This document shows positions 42,972 to 51,283 of a DNA stretch of 64,000 nt, piece by piece. This stretch comes from Oleiharenicola lentus. GTDB lineage: Bacteria > Verrucomicrobiota > Verrucomicrobiia > Opitutales > Opitutaceae. The position numbers were made by a program, and so were the translations under genes. How positions within the stretch are numbered: position 1 is the first letter of the stretch; each line of letters opens with the position of its first letter. The notes beneath the pieces are model-generated. The model saw only the letters and a list, made by a program, of their open reading frames with translations. It was not told the origin of the DNA and searched no databases. The stretch is from contig NZ_SDHX01000001.1 in NCBI RefSeq assembly GCF_004118375.1, positions 310,001 through 374,000 on the forward strand, given 5' to 3'.

Positions 42972-42991
42972 CTTGGCAAGACTTGGCAAGA
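42972..42991. promoter_or_regulatory. Tandem 10-bp direct repeat, candidate AraC-type operator
   Basis: CTTGGCAAGA occurs twice with no spacing, one helical turn each, 29 bases before the GTG of the regulator and about 150 bases before the SDR start. Tandem direct repeats are the usual sites of AraC-family proteins. Confidence 0.6.
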
Positions 42992-43141
42992 ATATCCATC
43001 CCATAGCCCGCTATATACATTGGGAAGGGGTGGAAGCCGGGCTCTGATTCGTCATCCTGACTCCTCCGGCCGTTCGCGGCCGCCGCCCCCGCCATCACCC
43101 CCAGGTCCTAGACCCAGACCCTGGATCCAACTCATTTCCCC

Positions 43142-43936
43142 ATGAACCTCGGACTCGAACACAAAGTTGCCATCATCACCGGCGGTGCCAAGGGCATCGG
43201 CGCCGCCATCACGCGGGCCTTCGCGGCCGAGGGCGCCGTCGCCTGCATTTTCGGACGCAATCGCGAGGAGGCCGCCGCGCTCGTCGCCGAGATCGCGGCC
43301 CAGGGCGGCAAAGCCGACAGCTTCCATTGCGAAATGACCGACGAGCCGGCCGTGCGCGCCGCCGTCGCCGCCGTGCAGCAGAAATACGGGCGTATCGACA
43401 GCGTGGTGAACAATGCCGGCGTGAACGACGGCGTGGGCCTGCGCAGCCCGGTCGCCGATTTCCGCGCCTCGCTGGAGAAGAACATCATCCAGTGCTTCGT
43501 GCTCGTGCAGGCCTCCCTCGACGCGCTCATCGCGAGCAAGGGCACGATCATCAACATCGGTTCGAAGTGCGCCGTGACCGGGCAGGGCGGCACCAGCGGC
43601 TACGTCGCCGCCAAGGGCGCGATGAACGGCCTCACCCGCGAGTGGGCCCTCGACCTCGCCAAGCACGGCATCCGCGTGAACGCCGTGCTGCCCGCCGAGG
43701 TCATGACGCCGCTCTACGAGCGCTGGTTGTCCACCCGGCCCGATCCGGCTGCGTCGCTCGCCGCGATCAAGGCCACGATCCCGCTCGAGCGCCGCATGAC
43801 CACCTCGGAGGAAATCGCCGACACCGTTGTGTTCGTGGCGAGCCCGCGCTCGTCACACACCACCGGCCAGATCCTCTACGTGGACGGCGGCTACGTGCAC
43901 TTCGACCGCGCCTGCACGACCAAGGCCAGCACCTGA
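43142..43936 (+). CDS. SDR-family oxidoreductase, probable L-fucose dehydrogenase
   Basis: A 264-residue short-chain dehydrogenase. The cofactor motif is TGGAKGIGAAI near residue 14, NNAG at about 92, the catalytic Ser in INIGSKCA, and Y-x-x-x-K in GYVAAKGA near residue 158. It resembles the SDR-type L-fucose dehydrogenases, which oxidise L-fucose to L-fuconolactone with NAD(P). It is first in the operon, ahead of mutarotase, lactonase and dehydratase, which supports that step. The start is preceded by ATTTCCCC. Confidence 0.85.
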   Translation: MNLGLEHKVAIITGGAKGIGAAITRAFAAEGAVACIFGRNREEAAALVAEIAAQGGKADSFHCEMTDEPAVRAAVAAVQQKYGRIDSVVNNAGVNDGVGLRSPVADFRASLEKNIIQCFVLVQASLDALIASKGTIINIGSKCAVTGQGGTSGYVAAKGAMNGLTREWALDLAKHGIRVNAVLPAEVMTPLYERWLSTRPDPAASLAAIKATIPLERRMTTSEEIADTVVFVASPRSSHTTGQILYVDGGYVHFDRACTTKAST

Positions 43937-44033
43937 GCCAACCCGTTGCACAGGAGCTAACGGAGATATCAGAGAGCCTCGGCACAAAACCCTCTTGGTT
44001 TCCTCCGGTGAAATTTACGCCACTTCTTTCCGA

Positions 44034-44372
44034 ATGAATTCCAAGAAACCCGTCCGCTACGGCATGACCCTCCGCGTGCGCCCGGAGCGGTTCGAGGAAT
44101 ACAAGCGGCACCACGCCGCCGTCTGGCCGGGTGTGCTCGCCATGATCACCGCCTGCCACATCCGCGACTACACGATCTACCACCGCGACGGCGTGCTGTT
44201 CTCGCACTTCGAGTATTGGGGCGACGACTTCGCCGCCGACATGAAACGGATGGCCGCCGATCCGACCACGCAGAAGTGGTGGGCGCTGATGGAGCCGATG
44301 CAGGAGCCCTATCCCGACCGCGCCTCCGGCGAATGGTGGTCGCGGATGGAAGAGGTGTTTCACCAGGATTGA
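44034..44372 (+). CDS. Sugar mutarotase of the RhaM (DUF718) family, probably for L-fucose
   Basis: A 112-residue protein with the RhaM pattern: YGMTLRVRPERFEEYKRHHAAVWPGV, NYTIY-like DYTIYHRDGVLFSHFEYWG, and a tryptophan-rich end (QKWWALMEPMQEP). RhaM enzymes interconvert the alpha and beta anomers of L-rhamnose. Here the gene sits among L-fucose genes and 25 kb from the rhamnose genes, so L-fucose is the more likely substrate, as known for related mutarotases in fucose operons. Confidence 0.85.
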   Translation: MNSKKPVRYGMTLRVRPERFEEYKRHHAAVWPGVLAMITACHIRDYTIYHRDGVLFSHFEYWGDDFAADMKRMAADPTTQKWWALMEPMQEPYPDRASGEWWSRMEEVFHQD

Positions 44373-44402
44373 GCGATGAACGGCGTGTGCCAGCTCCGTG
44401 AA

Positions 44403-44501
44403 TGTAGGGTCGGCGCTTGCGCCGACCTTGCGCACGAGGTCGCCGCCCCTCGACTGGCTCGGGGCCCTGAGCACGTCGAACGGGCAAGCGGCGACCCTAC
44501 A
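44403..44501. repeat. Family A inverted repeat, copy 4, interrupted by a family I element
   Basis: TGTAGGGTCGGCGCTTGCGC ... GCGGCGACCCTACA with a family I element at 44447-44485 inside the right half. It ends 17 bases before the lactonase start. Confidence 0.85.
44447..44485. repeat. Family I repeat, copy 2 (nested in family A)
   Basis: CCTCGACTGGCTCGGGGCCC then TGAGCACGTCGAACGGGC. Similar to the element at 7914. Confidence 0.7.
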
Positions 44502-44518
44502 AAAGACCATCTCGTCCC

Positions 44519-45361
44519 ATGAGCTTCGCCTACATCGACACCCACGTCCACTTCTGGGACCGCGGCCACCTGCCCTATCCGTGGCTCGACGAGGTGCCGG
44601 CCATCGCCGGGCCGCACCGGCCGGCGGAACTGCAGGCCGAGGCAGGCGGACGTTTTCCCGAGAAGATCGTCTTCGTCGAATGCGGTGCGCCCTGGCTCGA
44701 CGAGGTGAAGTGGGTGGAACAACTCGCCGCGGCCGAGCCGCGCATCGCGGGCATAGTGGCCAAGTGCATGGTCAACGAAGGCGCGACGACGGTGGCCAAC
44801 CTGGCCGAGCTGAAAAAGCACCCGCTCGTGCGCGGCGTGCGCCATCTGGTGCAACACGAGCCCGATGCGGATTTCGCGGCGCGCCCCGAATTCATCGCCG
44901 GCGTGCGCGCGGTGGGCGCGGCGGGCCTGAGCTTCGATCTCTGCTGTTTTCACCACCAGCTGCCGGCCGTCGTCCGCCTCGTGCAGGCCTGTCCGGACAC
45001 GCGTTTCATCCTCGATCACTTCGGCAAGCCCGGCATCCGTGCCAAGCTCCTTGATCCGTGGCGCGCGCACTTCGCCGAGCTGGCCGCGTTGCCCAATGTG
45101 GACTGCAAGCTCTCCGGCCTCATCACCGAGGCCGACCACCAGGCGTGGACGCCGGCGGATCTGAAGCTCTACGTGGACCACGCGCTGGCCACCTTCGGAC
45201 CCGGACGCCTGCTCTTCGGCGGTGACTGGCCGGTGGCCAAGCTCGCCGGCGCCTACCCGCGCTGGCTCGACACGGCCCGCTCCCTGGTGTCGCATCTGCC
45301 CATCGCCGACCAGGACGCCATTTTCCGGCGCAACGCGCTCCGGGTTTACCTCCTCGCCTGA
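44519..45361 (+). CDS. Amidohydrolase-family lactonase, probable L-fuconolactonase
   Basis: A 280-residue metal-dependent hydrolase of the COG3618 type. The N-terminal metal motif is IDTHVHFWD (residues 6-14), and ILDHFGKPG near 162 and LLFGGDWPVAK near 238 supply further ligands. These enzymes open sugar lactones. In this operon it would convert L-fucono-1,5-lactone to L-fuconate. No signal peptide is present. Confidence 0.88.
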   Translation: MSFAYIDTHVHFWDRGHLPYPWLDEVPAIAGPHRPAELQAEAGGRFPEKIVFVECGAPWLDEVKWVEQLAAAEPRIAGIVAKCMVNEGATTVANLAELKKHPLVRGVRHLVQHEPDADFAARPEFIAGVRAVGAAGLSFDLCCFHHQLPAVVRLVQACPDTRFILDHFGKPGIRAKLLDPWRAHFAELAALPNVDCKLSGLITEADHQAWTPADLKLYVDHALATFGPGRLLFGGDWPVAKLAGAYPRWLDTARSLVSHLPIADQDAIFRRNALRVYLLA

Positions 45362-45368
45362 TTTTCCC

Positions 45369-46124
45369 ATGTTCTCCCTCGCCTCCAAAACCGCCCTCGT
45401 GACCGGAGCCGGCTCCGGCATCGGTCGCGCCATCGCGCTGCTCTTCGCCCGCCAGGGTGCCTTCGTCTGGATTGCGGACCGCGATCCCAAGGCCGGCCCC
45501 GCCGTCGTCGCCGAGATCCGCGCCGCCGGCGGCCAGGCCGACTACGCCGAGCTCGACGTCAGCGACCCCGTCGCCGTTGACGCGCTCGCGAAGCGCCTGC
45601 CGGCGCTCGATCTCCTCGTGAACAACGCGGGCATCGGCCACGTGGGCAGCCTGCTCAACACCGCCGCCGCCGACCTCGACCGGTTGCACGCCGTGAACGT
45701 TCGCGGCCCGTTCAACCTCTGCAAGGCCTTCGTCCCCGCCATGCTCGAGCGCAAGCGCGGCAGCGTCATCAACCTCGCCTCCATCGGCGGCGTCGTCGCC
45801 GTGCGCGACCGCCTCGCCTACACGGTCACGAAGCACGCCGTGGTCGGCCTGACCAAGGCGCTGGCCCTCGACCATTCGCACACGGGAGTGCGTTTCAACG
45901 CCATCTGCCCCGGGCGCGTGGAGACGCCGTTCGTGAAGTCGCGCCTCGCCGAGTATCCCGACCCGGAGAAGGCCTACCGCGAGATGGCCTCGACCCAGCT
46001 GAACGGCCGCATGGCCCAACCCGACGAGATCGCCGCCGCCGCGCTCTACCTCGCCGCCGACGAGTCGTCCATGGTCACCGGCTCCAACCTCCTCATTGAC
46101 GGCGGCTGGTCCGCCGGGAAATGA
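45369..46124 (+). CDS. SDR-family oxidoreductase, probable 2-keto-3-deoxy-L-fuconate dehydrogenase
   Basis: A 251-residue classical SDR: TGAGSGIGRAI near residue 12, NNAG at about 87, Ser in INLASIGG and Y-x-x-x-K in AYTVTKHA near residue 155. In the known pathway a dehydrogenase of this type oxidises 2-keto-3-deoxy-L-fuconate to the 2,4-diketo acid, and its place between lactonase and dehydratase fits. The assignments of the two SDRs could be exchanged. It starts seven bases after the lactonase stop. Confidence 0.85.
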   Translation: MFSLASKTALVTGAGSGIGRAIALLFARQGAFVWIADRDPKAGPAVVAEIRAAGGQADYAELDVSDPVAVDALAKRLPALDLLVNNAGIGHVGSLLNTAAADLDRLHAVNVRGPFNLCKAFVPAMLERKRGSVINLASIGGVVAVRDRLAYTVTKHAVVGLTKALALDHSHTGVRFNAICPGRVETPFVKSRLAEYPDPEKAYREMASTQLNGRMAQPDEIAAAALYLAADESSMVTGSNLLIDGGWSAGK

Positions 46125-46140
46125 GCCTGAGCAAACCTGT

Positions 46141-46217
46141 TTAACCACTAATCTCCACTAAGATCCCACTAATCTATCAGTCCATTAGTGTCCCATGAGT
46201 GTTCATTAGTGGTTAAC
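46141..46217. repeat. Family F inverted repeat, copy 3
   Basis: TTAACCACTAATCTCCACTA ... GTTCATTAGTGGTTAAC. This is the cleanest member. It supplies a GTG that extends the dehydratase frame, but conserved sequence begins only after it. Confidence 0.88.
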
Positions 46218-46229
46218 CGTCTTTCACTC

Positions 46230-47558
46230 TTGAATCACCCTGGCAAAATCACCGGTCTGCGCGTCCTCGACGTGCGTTTCCCCACCTCGCTGTCGCTCGA
46301 TGGTTCCGACGCGATGAACCCCGACCCGGATTACTCCGCGGCCTACGTCGTGCTCACGACGGATCGCGGTGACGGCGTCGAGGGCCACGGCCTCACGTTC
46401 ACCATCGGTCGCGGCAACGACATCATCGCCGTGGCGATCGAGGCGCTGAAACCGCTGGTCGTCGGCCAGTCCATCGCGGCGTTCACGTCGGCGCCGGGCG
46501 CGTTCTGGAAACACCTCACCGGCGACTCGCAGTTGCGCTGGATCGGACCCGAGAAGGGCGTGATCCACCTCGCCACGGCCGCGGTCGTCAACGCGCTCTG
46601 GGATCTCTGGGCCAAGCTGGAAAAGAAGCCGCTGTGGAAACTCCTCAGCGACCTCTCGCCCGCGCAGATCGTGGAGATGGTGGACTGGCGCTACCTCACC
46701 GACGCGCTGACGCCGGCCGAGGCGCAGGCGATGCTGGAGAAGCTCGCCCCGACGCGCGCCGCCCGCGAGGCCGAGATGCTGCGCGACGGTTATCCCGCCT
46801 ACACGACCTCCGCCGGGTGGCTCGGTTACTCCGACGAGAAGATCCGCCGCCTCTGCCGCGAGGGCATCGCGGAGGGTTTCACGCATTTCAAGATGAAGGT
46901 CGGCGCCGACCGCGCCGACGACCTGCGCCGCGCCGCCATTTTCCGCGAGGTGCTCGGCTACGACCGCGGTTTCATGATCGACGCCAACCAGCGCTGGGAC
47001 GTCGGCATGTCCATCGAATGGACCAAGGCGCTCGCGCCGTTCAAGCCGCTCTGGATCGAGGAACCGACCTCACCCGACGACGTGCTCGGCCACGCGGCCA
47101 TTGCTCGCGCGCTCGAGCCGCTCGGCATCGGCGTGGCCACCGGCGAGCACTGCCAGAACCGCGTCATGTTCAAGCAGCTCCTCCAGGCGCGCGCCATCGC
47201 CTACTGCCAGATCGATTCCTGCCGCCTCGGCGGCGTGAACGAAGTCGTGGCCGTTCTATTGCTCGCGGCCAAATTCGGCGTGCCGGTCTGCCCGCACGCG
47301 GGCGGCGTCGGCCTCTGCGAATACGTGCAGCACGAGTCCATCTTCGACTACATCTGCGTGAGCGGCTCGCTGAAGGGGCGTATTACCGAGTTTGTGGACC
47401 ACCTGCACGAACACTTCCTTGACCCCTGTGTCGTGAAGGGCGGACGCTACCAGACGCCCCGCGCCCCCGGCACCAGCATCACCATGAAACCCGCCTCGCT
47501 CGCCGACCACACCTACCCGCACGGCGCCGTCTGGCAGAAACTCCTTTCCCAAAAATGA
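46230..47558 (+). CDS. L-fuconate dehydratase (enolase superfamily)
   Basis: A 442-residue protein that closely follows L-fuconate dehydratases, beginning KITGLRVLDVRFPTSLSLDG. The K-x-K motif is in HFKMKVGAD, metal ligands are Asp in IDANQRW, Glu in IEEPTSPDD and Glu in ATGEHCQ, and the late His in VCPHAGGVG is the general base. It dehydrates L-fuconate to 2-keto-3-deoxy-L-fuconate. The start is uncertain. TTG at 46230 lies right before the conserved block, and GTG at 46188 would read through a repeat. The stop overlaps the next gene by four bases. Confidence 0.92.
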   Translation: MNHPGKITGLRVLDVRFPTSLSLDGSDAMNPDPDYSAAYVVLTTDRGDGVEGHGLTFTIGRGNDIIAVAIEALKPLVVGQSIAAFTSAPGAFWKHLTGDSQLRWIGPEKGVIHLATAAVVNALWDLWAKLEKKPLWKLLSDLSPAQIVEMVDWRYLTDALTPAEAQAMLEKLAPTRAAREAEMLRDGYPAYTTSAGWLGYSDEKIRRLCREGIAEGFTHFKMKVGADRADDLRRAAIFREVLGYDRGFMIDANQRWDVGMSIEWTKALAPFKPLWIEEPTSPDDVLGHAAIARALEPLGIGVATGEHCQNRVMFKQLLQARAIAYCQIDSCRLGGVNEVVAVLLLAAKFGVPVCPHAGGVGLCEYVQHESIFDYICVSGSLKGRITEFVDHLHEHFLDPCVVKGGRYQTPRAPGTSITMKPASLADHTYPHGAVWQKLLSQK

Positions 47559-48364
47559 AGATCATCCGCTACCTCGACTCCGCCGGCCGCGCCCACTTCG
47601 GCAGCGAACAACCCGACGGCTCCGCCCTCCGCATCGAGGGTGATATCTACGGTGCGCATCGCGTCACCACCGAGCGCGCCGACCTGCGCAAGCTCCTCGC
47701 TCCGGTCGTGCCCGCCCAGATCCTCTGCATCGGCCTCAACTACCGGCAGCACGCCGAGGAGACCAAGGCGAAGATCCCCGAGCGGCCAATCCTCTTCGTG
47801 AAGGGCATCAACACCCTCGCCCATCCCGGCGACCCGATCCTCATCCCGCAGAAGTTGCGCAGCGACGAAGTGGATTACGAATGCGAGCTGGCCGTCGTCA
47901 TCGGCAAGCCGGCGAAGAATGTCACCCGCGCTAATGCATTGAGCCATGTGCTCGGCTACACCTGCGCCAACGACGTCTCCGCCCGCGACCACCAGATCAA
48001 GCTCGGCGGCGGCCAGTGGTGCCGCGGCAAGTTCTTCGACACCTTCGCCCCGCTCGGACCGCGGCTGATCACGGCCGACGAGATTCCGAATCCCAACGCC
48101 CTCGCCATCTCCACCACGCTGAACGGCGAACGCGTGCAGGGCTCCAACACTTCGGACATGATCTTCGACGTGCCGGCCATCATCGAGTATCTGAGCGGCA
48201 GCACCACGCTCGTGCCCGGCACCGTGATCCTCACCGGCACCCCGCAGGGCGTCGGCATGGCCCGCAAGCCGGAGCCCCGCTGGCTCCGCCCCGGCGACTC
48301 CGTCACCATCGAGATCGAAAAGATCGGCGCCCTCACGAACTCCGTGGCGCTGGAGCCGGTCTAG
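47555..48364 (+). CDS. FAH-family hydrolase, probable 2,4-diketo-3-deoxy-L-fuconate hydrolase
   Basis: A 269-residue fumarylacetoacetate-hydrolase-type protein. GLNYRQHAEE, VDYECELAVVIGK (metal-binding Glu pair), YTCANDVSARDHQ, SNTSDMIF and LTGTPQGVG are all present. It is translationally coupled to the dehydratase. As last step of the route it would split the diketo acid into pyruvate and L-lactate. No aldolase of the alternative branch is encoded in the operon, which supports this variant. Confidence 0.9.
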   Translation: MKIIRYLDSAGRAHFGSEQPDGSALRIEGDIYGAHRVTTERADLRKLLAPVVPAQILCIGLNYRQHAEETKAKIPERPILFVKGINTLAHPGDPILIPQKLRSDEVDYECELAVVIGKPAKNVTRANALSHVLGYTCANDVSARDHQIKLGGGQWCRGKFFDTFAPLGPRLITADEIPNPNALAISTTLNGERVQGSNTSDMIFDVPAIIEYLSGSTTLVPGTVILTGTPQGVGMARKPEPRWLRPGDSVTIEIEKIGALTNSVALEPV

Positions 48365-48448
48365 TCTAACCCTTCGACATCTCTCTGTTTGCGCCGTGTT
48401 CGCGAAACCGGGAAAAACCAGCAAACTTCCCCGTCACCTCCACCCCCT

Positions 48449-48520
48449 GTCATTCTGAACACAGCGAAGAATCCAGACGCGCACCTATCACGCTGGATCC
48501 TTCGCTGCGCTCAGGATGAC
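48449..48520. repeat. Family C inverted repeat, copy 6
   Basis: GTCATTCTGAACACAGCGAA ... CTTCGCTGCGCTCAGGATGAC, between the catabolic genes and the ABC importer. Confidence 0.88.
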
Positions 48521-48557
48521 AAATGGTAATGCCTTACTCCCCCCAAAACTCCCCACG

Positions 48558-49493
48558 ATGAAACTCCTCCGTTGCCTGCCCCTCGCCCTCGCTCCCCTCA
48601 TTGCTTTTGCCGCCGGCGAAAAAATCGCCGTGATCCCCAAAGGCACGACCCACAGCTTCTGGAAATCCGTCGAGTCCGGCGCCAAGCAGGCCGGCGCCGA
48701 GCTCGGGGCCGAGATCATCTGGAAGGGTCCGCTCAAGGAGGACGACCGCGCCCAGCAGATCGCCGTGGTCCAGCAGTTCGTTTCTTCTGGCGTGAATGCC
48801 ATCGTGCTGGCCCCGCTCGACGACACCGCGCTGCGCGGGCCGGTGAAGAGCGCCGCCGAGCGCAACATCCCGGTCGTGATCTTCGACTCGGCCCTGAAGG
48901 GCGAGCCCGGCAAGGACTTCCTCAGCTACGTTGCGACCAACAACACGCGCGGCGGCGAGATCGGCGGCGAAGAGCTCGCCCGGTTGCTCGGCGGCAAGGG
49001 TAAGGTGGTGCTCCTCCGCTACGCCGAAGGTTCGGCCAGCACCGGGGAGCGCGAGGCCGGCTTCATGTCCGTCATGAAGAAGCACCCGGGCATCACCGTG
49101 ATTGTGGACAACCGCTACGCCGGGCCGACGATCAGCTCGGCGCAGGACGCCTCCATGAACCTCATCGACAAGGTCCGCGAGGCCGACGGCATCTTCTGCC
49201 CCAACGAGTCCTCCACCCAGGGCATGATCCTCGCTCTCCGCCAGACCGGTTTGGCCGGGAAGAAGAAATTCGTCGGCTTCGACACTTCGGCCTTCCTGCT
49301 CGGTGCCCTCGCCAAGGGCGACGTGCAGGGTCTGGTTGCCCAGAATCCCGTCCGCATGGGTTACCTCGGCGTTGTCACCGCCGTGAAGCACCTGCGCGGC
49401 GAAAAGGTCGAGACCGTCGTGGACACCGGGTGCGTGCTCGTGACCAAGGAAAACCGCCACACCCCCGAGGTCGAAGCCGTGATCGGGAAATGA
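48558..49493 (+). CDS. ABC importer substrate-binding protein (RbsB-like)
   Basis: A 311-residue periplasmic protein with signal peptide MKLLRCLPLALAPLIAFA. The mature part starts KIAVIPKGTTHSFW, the standard opening of periplasmic-binding-protein type 1 sugar receptors, and has VIFDSALKG and FCPNESSTQG in the hinge and ligand region. With the ATPase and permease that follow it forms a carbohydrate-uptake (CUT2) transporter, most probably for L-fucose given the adjacent pathway (inference). Confidence 0.9.
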   Translation: MKLLRCLPLALAPLIAFAAGEKIAVIPKGTTHSFWKSVESGAKQAGAELGAEIIWKGPLKEDDRAQQIAVVQQFVSSGVNAIVLAPLDDTALRGPVKSAAERNIPVVIFDSALKGEPGKDFLSYVATNNTRGGEIGGEELARLLGGKGKVVLLRYAEGSASTGEREAGFMSVMKKHPGITVIVDNRYAGPTISSAQDASMNLIDKVREADGIFCPNESSTQGMILALRQTGLAGKKKFVGFDTSAFLLGALAKGDVQGLVAQNPVRMGYLGVVTAVKHLRGEKVETVVDTGCVLVTKENRHTPEVEAVIGK

Positions 49494-49508
49494 TTTAATC
49501 TTAGGAGA

Positions 49509-49587
49509 GCCCACGGAACACACAGAACACACGGAATGCCGATCCATCGGCGCGGTCCAAGGACAGTTTTCCGTGTGTTCCGTGGGC
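49509..49587. repeat. Family E inverted repeat, copy 3
   Basis: GCCCACGGAACACACAGAAC ... TTTTCCGTGTGTTCCGTGGGC, ending nine bases before the ATPase start. Confidence 0.92.
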
Positions 49588-49595
49588 AATCGTTC

Positions 49596-51080
49596 ATGAA
49601 CGCCATCCTCCAGCTCACCGACATCCGCAAGCGCTTCGGCGCGACGGTGGCGCTGGATGGCGTGAGCTTCGAGGTCGCGCCCGGCGAAGTCCATGCGCTC
49701 GTCGGCGAAAACGGCGCGGGCAAGAGCACGCTCATGAAGGTCCTCTCCGGCGCGCATGCGGCCGACTCCGGCTCCATGACGCTGGCCGGCGCCGCTTATG
49801 CACCGGAGGGTCCGCTCCAGGCGCGCCGCGCCGGGGTGGTGATGGTCAACCAGGAGCTGGCCATCGCACCGCACCTGAGCGTGGCGGAAAACATCGTGCT
49901 CGGCGCCGAGCCCGGCCGCGGCGGCCTCGTGAAACACGCCGAGTCGCGCCGCATCGCCGGAGCCGCGCTGACCGAACTCGGCCGGCCCGACATCCCGCTG
50001 CACGTGCCGGCGGGCACGCTGAGCATCGCGGAGCAGCAGCTCGTGGAGATCGCCCGCGCCCTCGCGCTGGGTTGTCGCGTGCTCGTGCTCGACGAGCCGA
50101 CCAGCAGCCTCACGCAGGCGGACGTGCAGAAGCTCTTCGCCCTCGTCCGTCGCCTGCGGGAGCAGGGCAAGTCCGTTATCTACATCTCGCACTTCCTCGA
50201 GGAGGTGTCGGCGCTTTCCGACCGCTACACCGTGTTGCGCGACGGCCGGAGCGTGGCCACGGGCCGCACCGCCGACATCACGATGGACAAGATCGCCCAG
50301 CTCATGGTCGGGCGGACGGTAGACGAGCTTTATGTGCGCCACGCCCGCACGCCCGGCGAGCCGCTCCTGACCGTGGACAACCTCGCCGGCCCCGTGAAGC
50401 CGGCCTCCGCGTCGTTGCAGCTGCGGCGCGGCGAGGTGCTCGGCCTGGCCGGCCTGGTCGGCGCGGGCCGCAGCGAATTGCTGCGCGCGATCTTCGCGCT
50501 CGACGAGGTACGCGCCGGTTCCGTGCGCGTGGGTGTGCACGCCGGTCCGGCCTCGCCGCTGCTGCGCTGGAAACAGGGCCTCGGCATACTCAGCGAGGAC
50601 CGCAAGACCGAGGGCCTCGCGCTCAACCTGAGCCTGGAGAACAATCTCACGCTCCCGCGCCTCGACCCTTTTATCCGACCGGCCGCTCTGGCGGCGGAGA
50701 CGGCCTCCTGGATCACGAAGCTCGGCGTGCGTTGCGCCGGTCCCGGTCAGCCAATCGGCGCGTTGTCCGGCGGCAACCAGCAGAAGATCGCCCTCGGCCG
50801 CCTCCTGCGCAACGGCGCCGACGTGCTCCTGCTCGACGAACCCACGCGCGGCGTGGACATCGGCGCGAAGCAGAACATCTACCGTCTGATCGACGAGCTC
50901 GCCGGCTCCGGCAAGGCCGTGCTCATGGTCAGCAGCTACCTGCCCGAGCTCCTCGGCACCTGCGATCGCATCGCCGTGATGTGCCGCGGCGTGCTCGGCC
51001 CCGCCCGCCCGGTGGGAGAGTGGACCGAACACGGCATCATGCTCGCGGCAACGGGGACGGCCGCCGGAGCGGAGAACTGA
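49596..51080 (+). CDS. ABC importer ATPase with two nucleotide-binding domains (RbsA-like)
   Basis: A 494-residue CUT2 ATPase. The first domain has Walker A GENGAGKST near residue 37 and Walker B VLVLDEPTSSL near 163. The second has a degenerate P-loop (GLVGAGRSELL near 287), as is usual for this family, signature LSGGNQQK and Walker B VLLLDEPTRGVD. It works with the binding protein upstream and the permease downstream. The start at 49596 directly follows a family E repeat. Confidence 0.94.
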   Translation: MNAILQLTDIRKRFGATVALDGVSFEVAPGEVHALVGENGAGKSTLMKVLSGAHAADSGSMTLAGAAYAPEGPLQARRAGVVMVNQELAIAPHLSVAENIVLGAEPGRGGLVKHAESRRIAGAALTELGRPDIPLHVPAGTLSIAEQQLVEIARALALGCRVLVLDEPTSSLTQADVQKLFALVRRLREQGKSVIYISHFLEEVSALSDRYTVLRDGRSVATGRTADITMDKIAQLMVGRTVDELYVRHARTPGEPLLTVDNLAGPVKPASASLQLRRGEVLGLAGLVGAGRSELLRAIFALDEVRAGSVRVGVHAGPASPLLRWKQGLGILSEDRKTEGLALNLSLENNLTLPRLDPFIRPAALAAETASWITKLGVRCAGPGQPIGALSGGNQQKIALGRLLRNGADVLLLDEPTRGVDIGAKQNIYRLIDELAGSGKAVLMVSSYLPELLGTCDRIAVMCRGVLGPARPVGEWTEHGIMLAATGTAAGAEN

Positions 51081-51139
51081 GGACGCTGAACCGAAAATTG
51101 AAGACCCGGCTCCAGAACATCCCATGACTTCCATAACCT

Positions 51140-51213
51140 GTCATTCTGAGCGCAGCGAAGAATCCAGTGGGACTCGCGCATCCTGCTGGATCCTTCGCTT
51201 CGCTCAGGATGAC
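51140..51213. repeat. Family C inverted repeat, copy 7
   Basis: GTCATTCTGAGCGCAGCGAA ... CCTTCGCTTCGCTCAGGATG then AC, between ATPase and permease genes. Confidence 0.9.
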
Positions 51214-51283
51214 ACGCCATGTGGGACATCTGTTTTTGGCTCTACACCTTCCGTTCTCCAGCTTCTGTCCTCCGTCATTTCCG

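Noticed and set aside
48534-51134. 866-codon minus-strand frame opposite the ABC importer genes
   Set aside because: It is a shadow spanning two well-defined genes and a repeat, with no domain pattern.
12010-51213. Family C palindromes as intrinsic terminators
   Set aside because: The arms pair well but no T-run follows, and copies lie both upstream and downstream of genes in either orientation, some nested in other repeats.
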